From contig CALXSW010000263.1 of assembly GCA_944391255.1 (NCBI GenBank), forward strand, positions 1 through 17,118: a stretch of DNA of 17,118 nt, read 5' to 3'. Shown here piece after piece: positions 6,565 to 14,522 of this stretch. The position numbers were made by a program, and so were the translations under genes. The DNA comes from an uncultured Clostridia bacterium (GTDB lineage: Bacteria > Bacillota > Clostridia > UBA1381). Under the pieces are notes generated by a model. The model ran no database searches, was not told the origin of the DNA, and saw only the letters and a list, made by a program, of their open reading frames with translations. Each line of letters begins with the position of its first letter. Position 1 is the first letter of the stretch.

Positions 6565-7440
6565 ATGCAGAATAAAAACATAATTATAGTATTAATAGTT
6601 TGTATAGCCGCTGTACTGCTGGCTGTAATTGTTGGAATGTTCACGTTTATAATGTATACACGTTCATCAAAAAGCGTCGCTCAGGCGAGCGAGACGCCAA
6701 TAACGATGACCGCCTCGCCTACAGAGGCTGTATCTACACCCGCTCCGCCAAGCACGCTGTACGTTACAAATGTAAGCAACAGTATTTATCTCAGACAGAC
6801 TCCTGATGATAACGGAACGATACTTACAACTATTCCGTTAGGTACTGCTGTTGAAATGATAAATAACGAAAACAACGGTTTTACACGCATTAAATATAAT
6901 AACATCGAGGGATATTCTAAAACAGAATATCTTACAGCTGATCCCGCCGCCGCAAATCAGGTCCCGGCAAATCAGGCTCCATCAAATCCACAATATCCTT
7001 CATCATCGCTTACAGCTATAGTTGATACGATGTATGTTACTAATGTAAAAAATTCCATTTATCTAAGAGAGGGTGGATCTGATAATGCTGGTATCATCAC
7101 AACTATCCCTCTCGGCGCATCAGTCGGTTATATAGCTGACTTAGGCAACGGATTTTATAAAGTTTCTTACAATGGCCAAATGGGTTATTCAAAGGCGCAA
7201 TATCTCACTACACGCTCTCCGTATTCATCATACTATGACGGTAATACTTACATGAGAGTTACAGGTGTAAAAAACTCTATATATTTAAGACGCACACCAT
7301 CAGCGCAATCTGATAATATTTGCGAAATACCTGTGGGCGCTCGAGTTGTTTACATAAGCAGATACAACGATTCGTTCTATAAGATAAGCTACGGCGGAAG
7401 CGTTGGATACGCAACCGCGCAGTATCTCACATTCGAGTAA
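6565..7440 (+). CDS. Membrane-anchored protein with three bacterial SH3 domains
   Basis: The 291-residue product has one N-terminal membrane helix (about residues 5-31), then a Thr/Ser/Pro-rich extracytoplasmic linker and three SH3b-type repeats at about 65-125, 156-216 and 229-291. Each repeat contains the core V-T-x-V-x-NSIYLR, then a T-x-IPxG turn, and ends G-Y-(S/A)-x-x-(E/Q)-YLT. Repeats 1 and 2 are joined by an Asn/Pro/Ala linker. SH3b domains commonly bind cell-wall peptides, so a wall-associated role is likely, but no catalytic domain is present and the function is unknown. I start at ATG 6565 because GGGGAAGG lies 5 nt upstream and the promoter at 6479-6507 would make 6514 leaderless. 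It shares a terminator with the convergent lyase gene. Confidence 0.85.
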   Translation: MQNKNIIIVLIVCIAAVLLAVIVGMFTFIMYTRSSKSVAQASETPITMTASPTEAVSTPAPPSTLYVTNVSNSIYLRQTPDDNGTILTTIPLGTAVEMINNENNGFTRIKYNNIEGYSKTEYLTADPAAANQVPANQAPSNPQYPSSSLTAIVDTMYVTNVKNSIYLREGGSDNAGIITTIPLGASVGYIADLGNGFYKVSYNGQMGYSKAQYLTTRSPYSSYYDGNTYMRVTGVKNSIYLRRTPSAQSDNICEIPVGARVVYISRYNDSFYKISYGGSVGYATAQYLTFE

Positions 7441-7456
7441 AACTGATCATATAAAT

Positions 7457-7506
7457 AGGCTGCCGCAAATGAGTATTAACAAATCTCATTTGCGCAGCCT
7501 TTTGTT
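7457..7506 (+). terminator. Shared terminator between the SH3 gene and the lyase gene
   Basis: AGGCTGC-c-GCAAATGAG (7457-7473) pairs with CTCATTTGCGCAGCCT (7485-7500), leaving one bulged C and an 11-nt loop. TTTGTTTTAT follows on the plus strand. On the minus strand the tail is TATTTATA, weaker but plausible, so it may serve both convergent genes. Confidence 0.9.
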
Positions 7507-10500
7507 TTATTCTGCTATTTCCTTTTCAAGCTTTATATTGTCATAATACAATACACCACTAGCAGTTCTCATGAATTTTATCTGTTTTAATTCTCTTGCT
7601 CTTCCCTCTGTAAAACAACCGTCACAGTCTATAACAGGTGTGGCTGATGATATGTCAAGTGACTCATTGTACTGATCACCGTGATCATAATATTTTACAT
7701 TTACCAGTCCATTATCAAGATCGCCCTCAATAACAACTCTGTACCATTTTCCACTTTCCAAGGCTAAATCAGACAGCATAACAGCGTCAGTGTCTATATT
7801 AGCAGAATTCTGTGTCGCGCCTACAAGATCAGCTGTCTTTGTCACATAAACCATATCTTCCATATCCATCATATGGAAAAATGCGTTTTCATTGCCCATA
7901 GCTGATGCCTGACCTGTTTCTGTTGAATACTCATGCGCAGCGTTATCAAGATACGTTCTGAAATATCTTCCGTATGTCTGACCATCTTTCATAACGAGAA
8001 AATCATACTGAAGTCTAAAACATCCCGATGTTATCGCATCATCAAGAACATACTGTACGGCCTTGTTTTCGAGCTTTAATTTTGATGTGGTATTTCCTGC
8101 CACATCATCTGTATTTTCTGTCGCAGTTGAGCCTAAAGTACCGTCAGACGACACGATCCATTTATTAGTTTCAGGCGCGTCAGCCATAAGGAATGACTCG
8201 CTGTCTGAAAAAACCTCGCCATATGTAACGTCAGGATCTATAGTAGCGCCCGGCGCAGCTGTCGGAGCAGCTGTAGGAGGCTCAGTCGGCATAGCTGTCG
8301 GAGCAGCTGTAGGTGATTGCGTCGGTAAAGCAGTTGGGGCAGCCGTAGCTGCCTCAACCTTAATCAAAATTGGTTTCATACCGTCTAACGAATCCCATGC
8401 AAATACTTTTTCATTTGCATTCTCGCTCTTTATTACAGGATCTCCCGCCTCTACTGTCTGTGTTGTCAAAGACTTAAGCGTACCATCTTCGTTATATACA
8501 GCGATAATAGCAATACCGCTTTCGCCATATGTTTCATATGTTGCAGGCGGATCTGTTGGATTTTCTTCCGGTGGATCTGTTGGTTCTTCATATTCCTTAT
8601 ATACAGTAACTTTCAGATCCTTTATCTTTGTTTCGCTGTTATTAACAATATCGAGCAACTCAATTCCGTTAGGAGATTCAAGACCTGTGTCAAGATATGA
8701 GATACCCTCTTGCTGTGTCAATACCGCGCCTGTTGAATCTGCTATAACAAAATCAATAGTCTTTGCCGCGGCATTAACTGTAAGCTTTGTATGCACATAC
8801 TGATCTCTTGCCGCCGGTATTCCATACAATGACTTATCCTCATTTACAGCATAACTGTTGCCGTCAACAACGCCCTGAACAAATGCCACTCCAACCTTAT
8901 CATAACCGTTCTTATTTGATGTTCCCGGTCTCTGTGATATATCACAGAGCGCAACTCTCGCTCTCGATCCGCTTGTAAGATATGAGTCGTATTCAACAAT
9001 ATATTCATCATATCCGTCTATATACTCGCTAAGATCACAATATGCCGTACCGCGTCCGTTATTCGCGTTTGAAGCAGCTGTAAACGTTATCTCGTTACCT
9101 TCAACAGATACTGTCATTCTCTCTTTCGCCTCAAAAGCTGTTGTTGTATTCACAATCGCAACAGGTGTTGGAGACGGAGTCGGAGCCTGTGACGGAGCCT
9201 CTGTCGGCGGCTGTGTCGGAGACGAAGTAGATGTAGGTCCTACTGTCGGCTTTGGCTCAGCTGTCGGAGGCAGTGTCTGATCCGGTCCAGGATATATGTA
9301 TGATGTAATATCCAAATTATTGATATATGTCTTATTGTCATTTATTGTATTAAGCATCTCTATGCCATTAGGCGCTTCAAGATTCGAATCAAGATATGAA
9401 ACGTTATTACCCGATGCCAATACCTTTCCGCTGTTATCTGTTATTTCAAAATCGTATGTTTTAGCCAATGCGTTTACAGTTATCTTTGTATGAACATACT
9501 GATCTCTCGCATCAGCAATATTATATGCGTCCTTGTTCTCATTTATAGTATAGCTGCTGCCATCAACAACGCCCTGAACAAATGCCACTCCCGTGGTATT
9601 ATAGCCGTTCTTATTTGAATCAGCCGGACGCTGTGATATATCACACAAAGCGATCCTTGCTCTTGATGAGCTTGGAAGCATCGAATCATATTCAATAGTA
9701 TATCTGCTCTCGCCCTCAATATACTCACTCAGATCGCAGTATGCTGAACCGCGTGCATTATTTGCGTTTGACGCAGTTGTAAACTCAACTAATGTTCCGT
9801 TAACAGAAACGCTCATTCTTTCGCCTTCATCAAACTCATTTGACCAGTTGTAAACAGGAACCTCTGTTGGAGTAAGTGTAGGCTGAACATCATCCATACC
9901 TCCGCCCTGAAGCTCTGTTCTGACATACGAAACATTCGAAAGTGATGGTGACGCTGTAATTGTTCCTGAACCGTTTACTTCTGTGAAGAACTTAAACTCG
10001 CCGAAGCTTGTTCCGTTAAGATCAAACTGTCTTTCAGCTCTGCCTGTTTCCACCCAGTCGCCATCACAGCCCAGCATCGTAACATAGCACTTGTCTTCAT
10101 CGTAATTGAACTCAACAGTGATGCTAATTCTCTTTGAGCTTCCCTGTATCGTTCCCATATTTCCGTCTGTTGTCCAAGCGCTCTCTACATTTTCAGCACC
10201 GTTTCCGAGTATAGTCGCAGTCATAGCGCCTGCTCCGCCGCTGCCATTGTTTCCATATGGCTGAGTTAACGTGAGCAGATTGTTACCCTCATCATCAAGC
10301 ATACTCATTTTCAATGAGTACTCATGACCTGCCCAGTTCCAATTCGCGCCATCGATTCTCTGACCGCCTGTGGTCACTCTGAATGAGAATGTGGCCTTAT
10401 TATCACTGTATGAGGCAAAGGTCTTTGATACTACTGCTCCTCCAACGGAGTTATTCTGCTTTATTGACGCGCTGTTAGCGGTCGTGCTTATTGATGTATT

Positions 10501-13215
10501 GGAATCTTCGCCTTCCTTACTGAAAGCGTCACTTCCTGTTTCATCAGTTATTAAGAATGGATATACCTTTACGAAACATTCCGCCTTGTAGCCGCCGTCA
10601 GCAGTTTCAGCTGTTACTATAGCTGCGCCTTGCATAACACCCGTCAGAACACCGTTCTGATCAACCTTAACTACAGCAGTGTTTCCACTCGACCATTTGA
10701 TAGTCTTATCTGTCGCATTATCAGGCAAAGCTTCCGCTGTAAGAGTCTTGCTGTAGCCTATTCCTACCTCTATCTCTTTATCTGAAAGCTCTATTCCCGT
10801 TACAGGATTTGAATATACATTTACCTTACATTCAGCAGTATATCCGCCGTCTCTCGTCTTAGCAGTTATTGTTGCCGTACCGTTTGAAACACCTGTGATT
10901 ATACCGTTTGATATAGTTGCAACTTCAGGATTTGACGATGTCCATGTGACACCCTTCTTTGTTGCCTCTGCCGGCTGTATGTTAGCCTGTATTCTTGTTG
11001 TTTTTGTTCTCTCAAGATTTATTTCACTCTCTGACAGCGTAACACCGGTTACAGGTATTGAATCGACCTCGTAAACTACGTTAGTAAACTTTGTTGTCGG
11101 CGCGAGATAATTCATTGTATTTGTGCCGTCTGTTGCCAAAGCTGCCGAACCAACATAATAACTCGTATGCGGCGGCTGATTGTAGCCTACATTCTGCCAT
11201 GCGATAGCGCATCTGTACTGAGCGTCATGCATAAGTGTCGTAAGACGATAATCTGTAGGTATCGTTGATGTGAATATTCTGAGATATGCCTGCTCTGTTG
11301 CTGATGCCTTATTCACAGCCATTATTATTTCTTCTCGCCAGTCACCCCATATATCAGCTGAAAGACAAGGAGTATATTTTGTAAAGTTATTTGAAGATGA
11401 TCCTGTCAGACTATATCCGTCGCCACTGTAAAAACGTCTTGTTATACCTGTATCGGCATGATATTTTGCAACGATCGTGTCGTCCAATAATTCTCTGCCG
11501 AGATCATCGTCCCAGAACACGAGGAAGTTGCACATCGAACGTGAGCTTGCGCTTGGTTTTGCAGCAACTTCGTTTCCTGCCAGATCAAACGCGTTTGCAT
11601 GGCTTGATGACCACGCAAGAGCAAGACCTGTGTCAGGATGTTCTTTTGCATACTCATCATCTATATTATCCATTACACCACGGCCTGTATCGTCCGAAGC
11701 GCTCTTGGTCCAAATGCTCTGTCCTGTTGCTGCAACACGGAAGTTTGCGCCGTATTGCGGCTTATCTTCTTTAACAGAAAAAACTTCCTGTATTCCGTCA
11801 TTATTAAAGTCATTTACATGAAGCGCGTCACCATGGCCATGACCTGTATTGCCTATAGCCTTGCTTCCGTCATGATCGAGGACAGCTGAACCGTAAACGA
11901 TCTCGTCAAATCCATCATTATCTACATCAGCTATAGACAAGTTATGGTTGCCCTGTCCATACATATTATCGCTTGACGCTGACGAAGCGTTATGCTCCCA
12001 CTCAAGATACATCTCATTTCCGTCCCATGAGTATGCTCTTATGACCGCCTTATTATAATATCCGCGGCACGCGATATAGCTTGGGTGTACTCCATCGAGA
12101 TATGCAACACCAGCGAGATAACGGTATGCTCTGTTTGCCTTGGAATCACCCCACTCTGAACCATTCTCGTTCGCTCCAAGAGGTATTGCATCTGTTGTGT
12201 ACAATGCGGCACCTGTTTCACCGTCAAATATCGTATAATATTCAGGGCCGACATTCTTTCCGCGGCTGCTTAAAAATACAGCTGTATTATCTACATTTCT
12301 TATCTCGTCCGTATCGCCCACTTCTGAAACATAATGTCCTGTGCCGTCTATAGTACCCGGAGCAGTAGTCATAGCTATCTCCGACTTTCCGTCACCGTCA
12401 AAGTCGTATACTATAAACTGTGTATAGTGAGCGCCCGCTGTTACATTCTGACCAAGATCTATACGCCACATATATCCGTCATTATCAGGATCTATTTCAT
12501 ATCCGTCTATATACACACGGCCTGTATAGCCGTTGCTCGCGCTGTCTTTAGAATCATATGGATCCCACTTCAATACGATCTCATATTCGCCGTCACCGTC
12601 AAGGTCACCTACACTCGCGTCATTTGCGCCGCCTTCACGGTCGCCTGTGCTGTAATAAAGCGACTCACCGCCGCCTACCTTTCTTGAAGGATCAGGGCGT
12701 GATATAGGTATGTCAACATATGTATATGAGTTTATCTCACTATTTCCATTTCCTACTTCGCTTCCTTTTGCGCCATAGCTCGTAAAAGGTTTTACCGCTT
12801 TTTCTGCCGCAACCTCTGACTGTGAAGCGCCCGCCTTTACAACCTTATAGCTGTATGACGTTGTTCCCGTAGTATCAATATAGTTGGTCGCATCGTGCGC
12901 GCCGGTAGTATGGATCTTCGTAAACGTTGTTCCGTTGGTGCTTCTGTAAATATCAAAAGCCTGATTTGTAAGGCTTTCTGTTCCAAGCAGTCTCCAGCTC
13001 AGATATACACCGTCTTCACCTTTTAAAACATTACGGTTATCAACAGCTCTGTATGAAGCTATAAGACCTCTGTCCAAATCCTCCATCAATCTCTGTTTTT
13101 CCTGGTACTGAGGTACTTTTGCTTCCGCAGCCGCTACTCCGGCTGTTGTCGGCATCGCCGCTGTTACAGGCAGCATAGCCGCCGCAAGCACGACGCTTAT
13201 AAACTTTCTTTTCAT
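7507..13215 (-). CDS. Secreted multidomain rhamnogalacturonan lyase (polysaccharide lyase family 11)
   Basis: PL11 enzymes cut the rhamnose-galacturonic acid backbone of pectic rhamnogalacturonan I by beta-elimination. The 1902-residue chain starts with a signal peptide (1-30, probable cleavage near AGVAAA-EAK). Residues 40-715 are the catalytic region: LDRGLIA and YLSWRLLGTE near the N-terminus, then calcium-binding-type loops GDLDGDGEYEI (203), DFDGDGKSEI (271), DVDNDGFDEI (430) and DFNNDGIQEV (469) of a beta-propeller. After it come two Big_2 domains (722-800, 804-885), a beta-sandwich-like region (886-1100), two copies of one unknown module (1128-1306, 1361-1539), a small domain with FAWDSLDGMKP (about 1563-1620) and a C-terminal beta-rich domain (1661-1902), joined by Pro/Thr linkers. 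No sortase, SLH, dockerin or C-terminal membrane anchor is visible. Start ATG 13215 follows GAGAGGGAGAGAG; the ORF extends 23 codons further but without a signal peptide start. Known PL11 lyases are about one third this size. Confidence 0.93.
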   Translation of the reverse strand: MKRKFISVVLAAAMLPVTAAMPTTAGVAAAEAKVPQYQEKQRLMEDLDRGLIASYRAVDNRNVLKGEDGVYLSWRLLGTESLTNQAFDIYRSTNGTTFTKIHTTGAHDATNYIDTTGTTSYSYKVVKAGASQSEVAAEKAVKPFTSYGAKGSEVGNGNSEINSYTYVDIPISRPDPSRKVGGGESLYYSTGDREGGANDASVGDLDGDGEYEIVLKWDPYDSKDSASNGYTGRVYIDGYEIDPDNDGYMWRIDLGQNVTAGAHYTQFIVYDFDGDGKSEIAMTTAPGTIDGTGHYVSEVGDTDEIRNVDNTAVFLSSRGKNVGPEYYTIFDGETGAALYTTDAIPLGANENGSEWGDSKANRAYRYLAGVAYLDGVHPSYIACRGYYNKAVIRAYSWDGNEMYLEWEHNASSASSDNMYGQGNHNLSIADVDNDGFDEIVYGSAVLDHDGSKAIGNTGHGHGDALHVNDFNNDGIQEVFSVKEDKPQYGANFRVAATGQSIWTKSASDDTGRGVMDNIDDEYAKEHPDTGLALAWSSSHANAFDLAGNEVAAKPSASSRSMCNFLVFWDDDLGRELLDDTIVAKYHADTGITRRFYSGDGYSLTGSSSNNFTKYTPCLSADIWGDWREEIIMAVNKASATEQAYLRIFTSTIPTDYRLTTLMHDAQYRCAIAWQNVGYNQPPHTSYYVGSAALATDGTNTMNYLAPTTKFTNVVYEVDSIPVTGVTLSESEINLERTKTTRIQANIQPAEATKKGVTWTSSNPEVATISNGIITGVSNGTATITAKTRDGGYTAECKVNVYSNPVTGIELSDKEIEVGIGYSKTLTAEALPDNATDKTIKWSSGNTAVVKVDQNGVLTGVMQGAAIVTAETADGGYKAECFVKVYPFLITDETGSDAFSKEGEDSNTSISTTANSASIKQNNSVGGAVVSKTFASYSDNKATFSFRVTTGGQRIDGANWNWAGHEYSLKMSMLDDEGNNLLTLTQPYGNNGSGGAGAMTATILGNGAENVESAWTTDGNMGTIQGSSKRISITVEFNYDEDKCYVTMLGCDGDWVETGRAERQFDLNGTSFGEFKFFTEVNGSGTITASPSLSNVSYVRTELQGGGMDDVQPTLTPTEVPVYNWSNEFDEGERMSVSVNGTLVEFTTASNANNARGSAYCDLSEYIEGESRYTIEYDSMLPSSSRARIALCDISQRPADSNKNGYNTTGVAFVQGVVDGSSYTINENKDAYNIADARDQYVHTKITVNALAKTYDFEITDNSGKVLASGNNVSYLDSNLEAPNGIEMLNTINDNKTYINNLDITSYIYPGPDQTLPPTAEPKPTVGPTSTSSPTQPPTEAPSQAPTPSPTPVAIVNTTTAFEAKERMTVSVEGNEITFTAASNANNGRGTAYCDLSEYIDGYDEYIVEYDSYLTSGSRARVALCDISQRPGTSNKNGYDKVGVAFVQGVVDGNSYAVNEDKSLYGIPAARDQYVHTKLTVNAAAKTIDFVIADSTGAVLTQQEGISYLDTGLESPNGIELLDIVNNSETKIKDLKVTVYKEYEEPTDPPEENPTDPPATYETYGESGIAIIAVYNEDGTLKSLTTQTVEAGDPVIKSENANEKVFAWDSLDGMKPILIKVEAATAAPTALPTQSPTAAPTAMPTEPPTAAPTAAPGATIDPDVTYGEVFSDSESFLMADAPETNKWIVSSDGTLGSTATENTDDVAGNTTSKLKLENKAVQYVLDDAITSGCFRLQYDFLVMKDGQTYGRYFRTYLDNAAHEYSTETGQASAMGNENAFFHMMDMEDMVYVTKTADLVGATQNSANIDTDAVMLSDLALESGKWYRVVIEGDLDNGLVNVKYYDHGDQYNESLDISSATPVIDCDGCFTEGRARELKQIKFMRTASGVLYYDNIKLEKEIAE
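8599..9135 (-). repeat. Second copy of the duplicated module in the lyase
   Basis: Encodes residues 1361-1539. It aligns without large gaps to residues 1128-1306 (9298-9834), sharing long identical blocks such as YCDLSEYI, ALCDISQRP, GVAFVQGVVDG and DQYVHTK, with over half of positions identical by eye. The module is a predicted beta-sandwich that I cannot assign to a named family; a carbohydrate-binding role is inferred only from context. Confidence 0.85.
9298..9834 (-). repeat. First copy of the duplicated module in the lyase
   Basis: Encodes residues 1128-1306, separated from the second copy by a Pro/Thr/Ser linker (1308-1352, positions 9160-9294). See the copy at 8599-9135 for shared blocks. 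The divergence between copies shows that the duplication is not recent. Confidence 0.85.
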
Positions 13216-13295
13216 TTCTCTCTCCCTCTCTTTATAAAATACATGAAATAAGATCATAATACATACGCACAGCATATAGATCATATCATATATTA

Positions 13296-13324
13296 ATTGT
13301 ATAACATTTTTTTATTTCTTGCAA
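13296..13324 (-). promoter_or_regulatory. Promoter of the lyase gene
   Basis: On the minus strand TTGCAA (13319-13324) and TACAAT (13296-13301) are spaced by 17 bp. The predicted leader is about 75 nt, ending in the purine-rich GAGAGGGAGAGAG ribosome binding region. Confidence 0.65.
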
Positions 13325-13472
13325 TATAAAAATAAGAGTGATTGTATTTTTAGTTGACAAATTTACATCAATGTTTTTGTGCATTTTTACCATACGATTT
13401 TATTTTACACGCTGACAGATGTAGAGAAATCAGCTCTAATTTCACGAAAACAAGTTGATACGTTAGAATTTG

Positions 13473-13501
13473 TTTACATTTATAATTATATGTGTTATAA
13501 T
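13473..13501 (+). promoter_or_regulatory. Promoter of the YgjP-type metallopeptidase gene
   Basis: TTTACA (13473-13478) and a perfect TATAAT (13496-13501) are separated by 17 bp, about 30 nt before the ATG at 13532. Confidence 0.8.
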
Positions 13502-13531
13502 TTATAAATAAAAAACAAAGAGGTAGTTATT

Positions 13532-14101
13532 ATGCCGGATATCAACAAAAAAATACGAATAATCCGCAGCAACAGAAAAACGCTCGCTATAGAGATAACA
13601 TCAAAACAGGAAATACTCGTCCGTTCTCCTTACAGCATAGATGATGAATATATATATTCCTTTATTTCAAAAAAAAGAGCATGGATAGAAAAGCATCTGA
13701 AAGATCCAAAATACAGCCAGCAAGATACAGAAGATATTGCATTCCTGTCATCTGAAGATATAAAACAGCTTGCAGACAGAGCGCTCAATTATATACCTGA
13801 GCGCGTAAAGCACTTCGCGGCTGCCGCTGATGTTACATATAACAAAATAACGATCCGTAATCAAAAAACGCGTTGGGGCAGCTGTTCCTCAAAAGGAAAC
13901 CTCAATTTTAACTGTCTGCTTATGCTGACACCGCCTGACGTCATAGATTACGTTGTCGTTCATGAGCTTTGCCACAGGAAGGAAATGAACCATTCTAAAA
14001 AGTTTTGGAATGAAGTCAGAAAAATATTGCCCGAATATAAAAGATCCCAGCAATGGCTTAAAGATAATGGTATCAGCATCATACGACGCATGACAGGCTA
14101 A
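13532..14101 (+). CDS. YgjP-like (DUF45, M48-type) zinc metallopeptidase domain protein
   Basis: The 189-residue protein belongs to the YgjP/WLM-like family of small cytoplasmic zinc-peptidase-fold proteins. It carries RWGSCSSKGNLNFN (114-127), the HExxH-type motif HELCH (144-148, Glu145 catalytic), and a third zinc ligand candidate His154 in the KEMNHSKKFW segment, the standard family layout. The N-terminal half (1-100) matches the family's strand-rich region with I-R-S-x-R-K-T-L near residue 10 and the RAWIEKHL helix. The start ATG follows AGAGGT by 7 nt. The physiological substrate of this family is not established. No signal peptide is seen. It has its own promoter and is followed by a GC hairpin (14144-14158) that could be a weak terminator. 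Confidence 0.9.
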   Translation: MPDINKKIRIIRSNRKTLAIEITSKQEILVRSPYSIDDEYIYSFISKKRAWIEKHLKDPKYSQQDTEDIAFLSSEDIKQLADRALNYIPERVKHFAAAADVTYNKITIRNQKTRWGSCSSKGNLNFNCLLMLTPPDVIDYVVVHELCHRKEMNHSKKFWNEVRKILPEYKRSQQWLKDNGISIIRRMTG

Positions 14102-14104
14102 AAG

Positions 14105-14167
14105 CAGTATATTTGTAATTTATGCCATAAAAATATATTTACTGCCGCTCTAAGCGGTATTATATTT
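14105..14167 (+). terminator. Weak hairpins after the metallopeptidase gene
   Basis: Two overlapping structures are possible. GCAGTATATTT (14105-14115) can pair with sequence ending in ACTGC at 14146, with a 4-nt bulge. CCGCT-CTA-AGCGG (14146-14158) is a compact stem followed by TATTATATTT. Neither has a clean T-run, so termination here is uncertain. Confidence 0.35.
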
Positions 14168-14200
14168 GTAGGCTGTGTGTAGGCTGTGCGTAGGCTATAT
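14168..14200. repeat. Three tandem 11-bp repeats
   Basis: Units GTAGGCTGTGT (14168), GTAGGCTGTGC (14179) and GTAGGCTATAT (14190) are direct, adjacent copies with the GTAGGCT core invariant. They lie between the metallopeptidase gene and the tRNA terminator, outside any gene. Confidence 0.85.
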
Positions 14201-14237
14201 GTGATATTTTGTATAGTCTATTGTGCAAAATGGCAAT

Positions 14238-14273
14238 AGAAAACACCGTACTTCTTGATGAAATACGGTGTTT
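14238..14273 (-). terminator. Terminator downstream of the tRNA gene
   Basis: A perfect 10-bp stem (AAACACCGTA at 14241-14250 with TACGGTGTTT at 14264-14273) closes a 13-nt loop. On the minus strand it begins 8 nt after the tRNA 3' end and its 3' arm runs into TTTTCTATT, a short U-rich tail. Confidence 0.75.
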
Positions 14274-14280
14274 CCTGAAA

Positions 14281-14356
14281 TGGGTGCGGGGACCGGACTT
14301 GAACCAGCGACCTCAAGGTTATGAGCCTTGCGAGCTACCAACTGCTCTACCCCGCT
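14281..14356 (-). tRNA. tRNA-Met (CAU), initiator type, CCA encoded
   Basis: The 76-nt cloverleaf is complete: acceptor AGCGGGG/CCCCGCA, T8-A9, D-arm GAGC-AGTTGGTA-GCTC, anticodon arm CAAGG-CTCATAA-CCTTG, variable loop AGGTC, T-arm GCTGG-TTCAAGT-CCGGT, then C73 and an encoded CCA. The anticodon is CAT. Initiator marks are the unpaired position 1-72 (here A-A) and the purine11-pyrimidine24 pair (A11-T24), both characteristic of bacterial initiator tRNAs. Deviations are A1 instead of C1, C73 instead of A73, and A29-T41 in place of the first of the three G-C pairs usual at 29-31/39-41. The promoter at 14389-14417 is a perfect consensus and a terminator follows. Confidence 0.9.
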
Positions 14357-14388
14357 ATATTTAATTATCTTCCCTGACAACATAGAGT

Positions 14389-14417
14389 ATTATAGCATAA
14401 TGGTGTCTATTTGTCAA
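14389..14417 (-). promoter_or_regulatory. tRNA promoter, perfect consensus
   Basis: On the minus strand TTGACA (14412-14417), a 17-bp spacer and TATAAT (14389-14394) match the full sigma-A/sigma-70 consensus, 33 bp before the mature tRNA 5' end. Confidence 0.93.
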
Positions 14418-14465
14418 TACTTTTTTTAATTTTTTTAATTTATATTTGTTTTTTAAAGAAATCAA

Positions 14466-14494
14466 TAGACTTTTTACTATATATATGATATAAT
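14466..14494 (+). promoter_or_regulatory. Candidate promoter reading into the inverted-repeat element and the MmcQ-type gene
   Basis: TAGACT (14466-14471) and a perfect TATAAT (14489-14494) are spaced by 17 bp. It would produce a leader of about 160 nt that contains the whole 14523-14629 element before the ATG at 14662. Confidence 0.6.
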
Positions 14495-14522
14495 TTTGTT
14501 AATATATACAAACAGAGGTAAA

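Larger units (their letters stand above)
13216..13531. other. Divergent intergenic region between the lyase and the metallopeptidase gene
   Basis: It holds the lyase promoter (13296-13324) and the metallopeptidase promoter (13473-13501), about 150 bp apart. In between are a stray TTGACA at 13374-13379 without a matching -10 box and a weak 5-bp hairpin (GCTGA 13411-13415 with TCAGC 13430-13434). I find no clear catabolite-repression or other operator site. Confidence 0.5.

Noticed and set aside
8063..8803. 246-codon plus-strand ORF with VGAAVGG-like repeats
   Set aside because: It is antisense to the lyase gene; the repeats are the reverse reading of the Pro/Thr linker codons. It lacks independent promoter or ribosome binding evidence.
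12039..12687. Several short ORFs on both strands
   Set aside because: They are alternative-frame shadows of the lyase gene, which has a continuous, recognisable protein in this stretch.
14281..14356. tRNA 3' end as a phage or island attachment site
   Set aside because: I found no direct repeat of the tRNA 3' end elsewhere in the window and no integrase gene.
14195..14383. 62-codon ORF on the minus strand containing GVEQLVARKAHNLEVAGSSP
   Set aside because: This is a spurious translation of the tRNA-Met gene, a well-known artefact of tRNA-Met loci.
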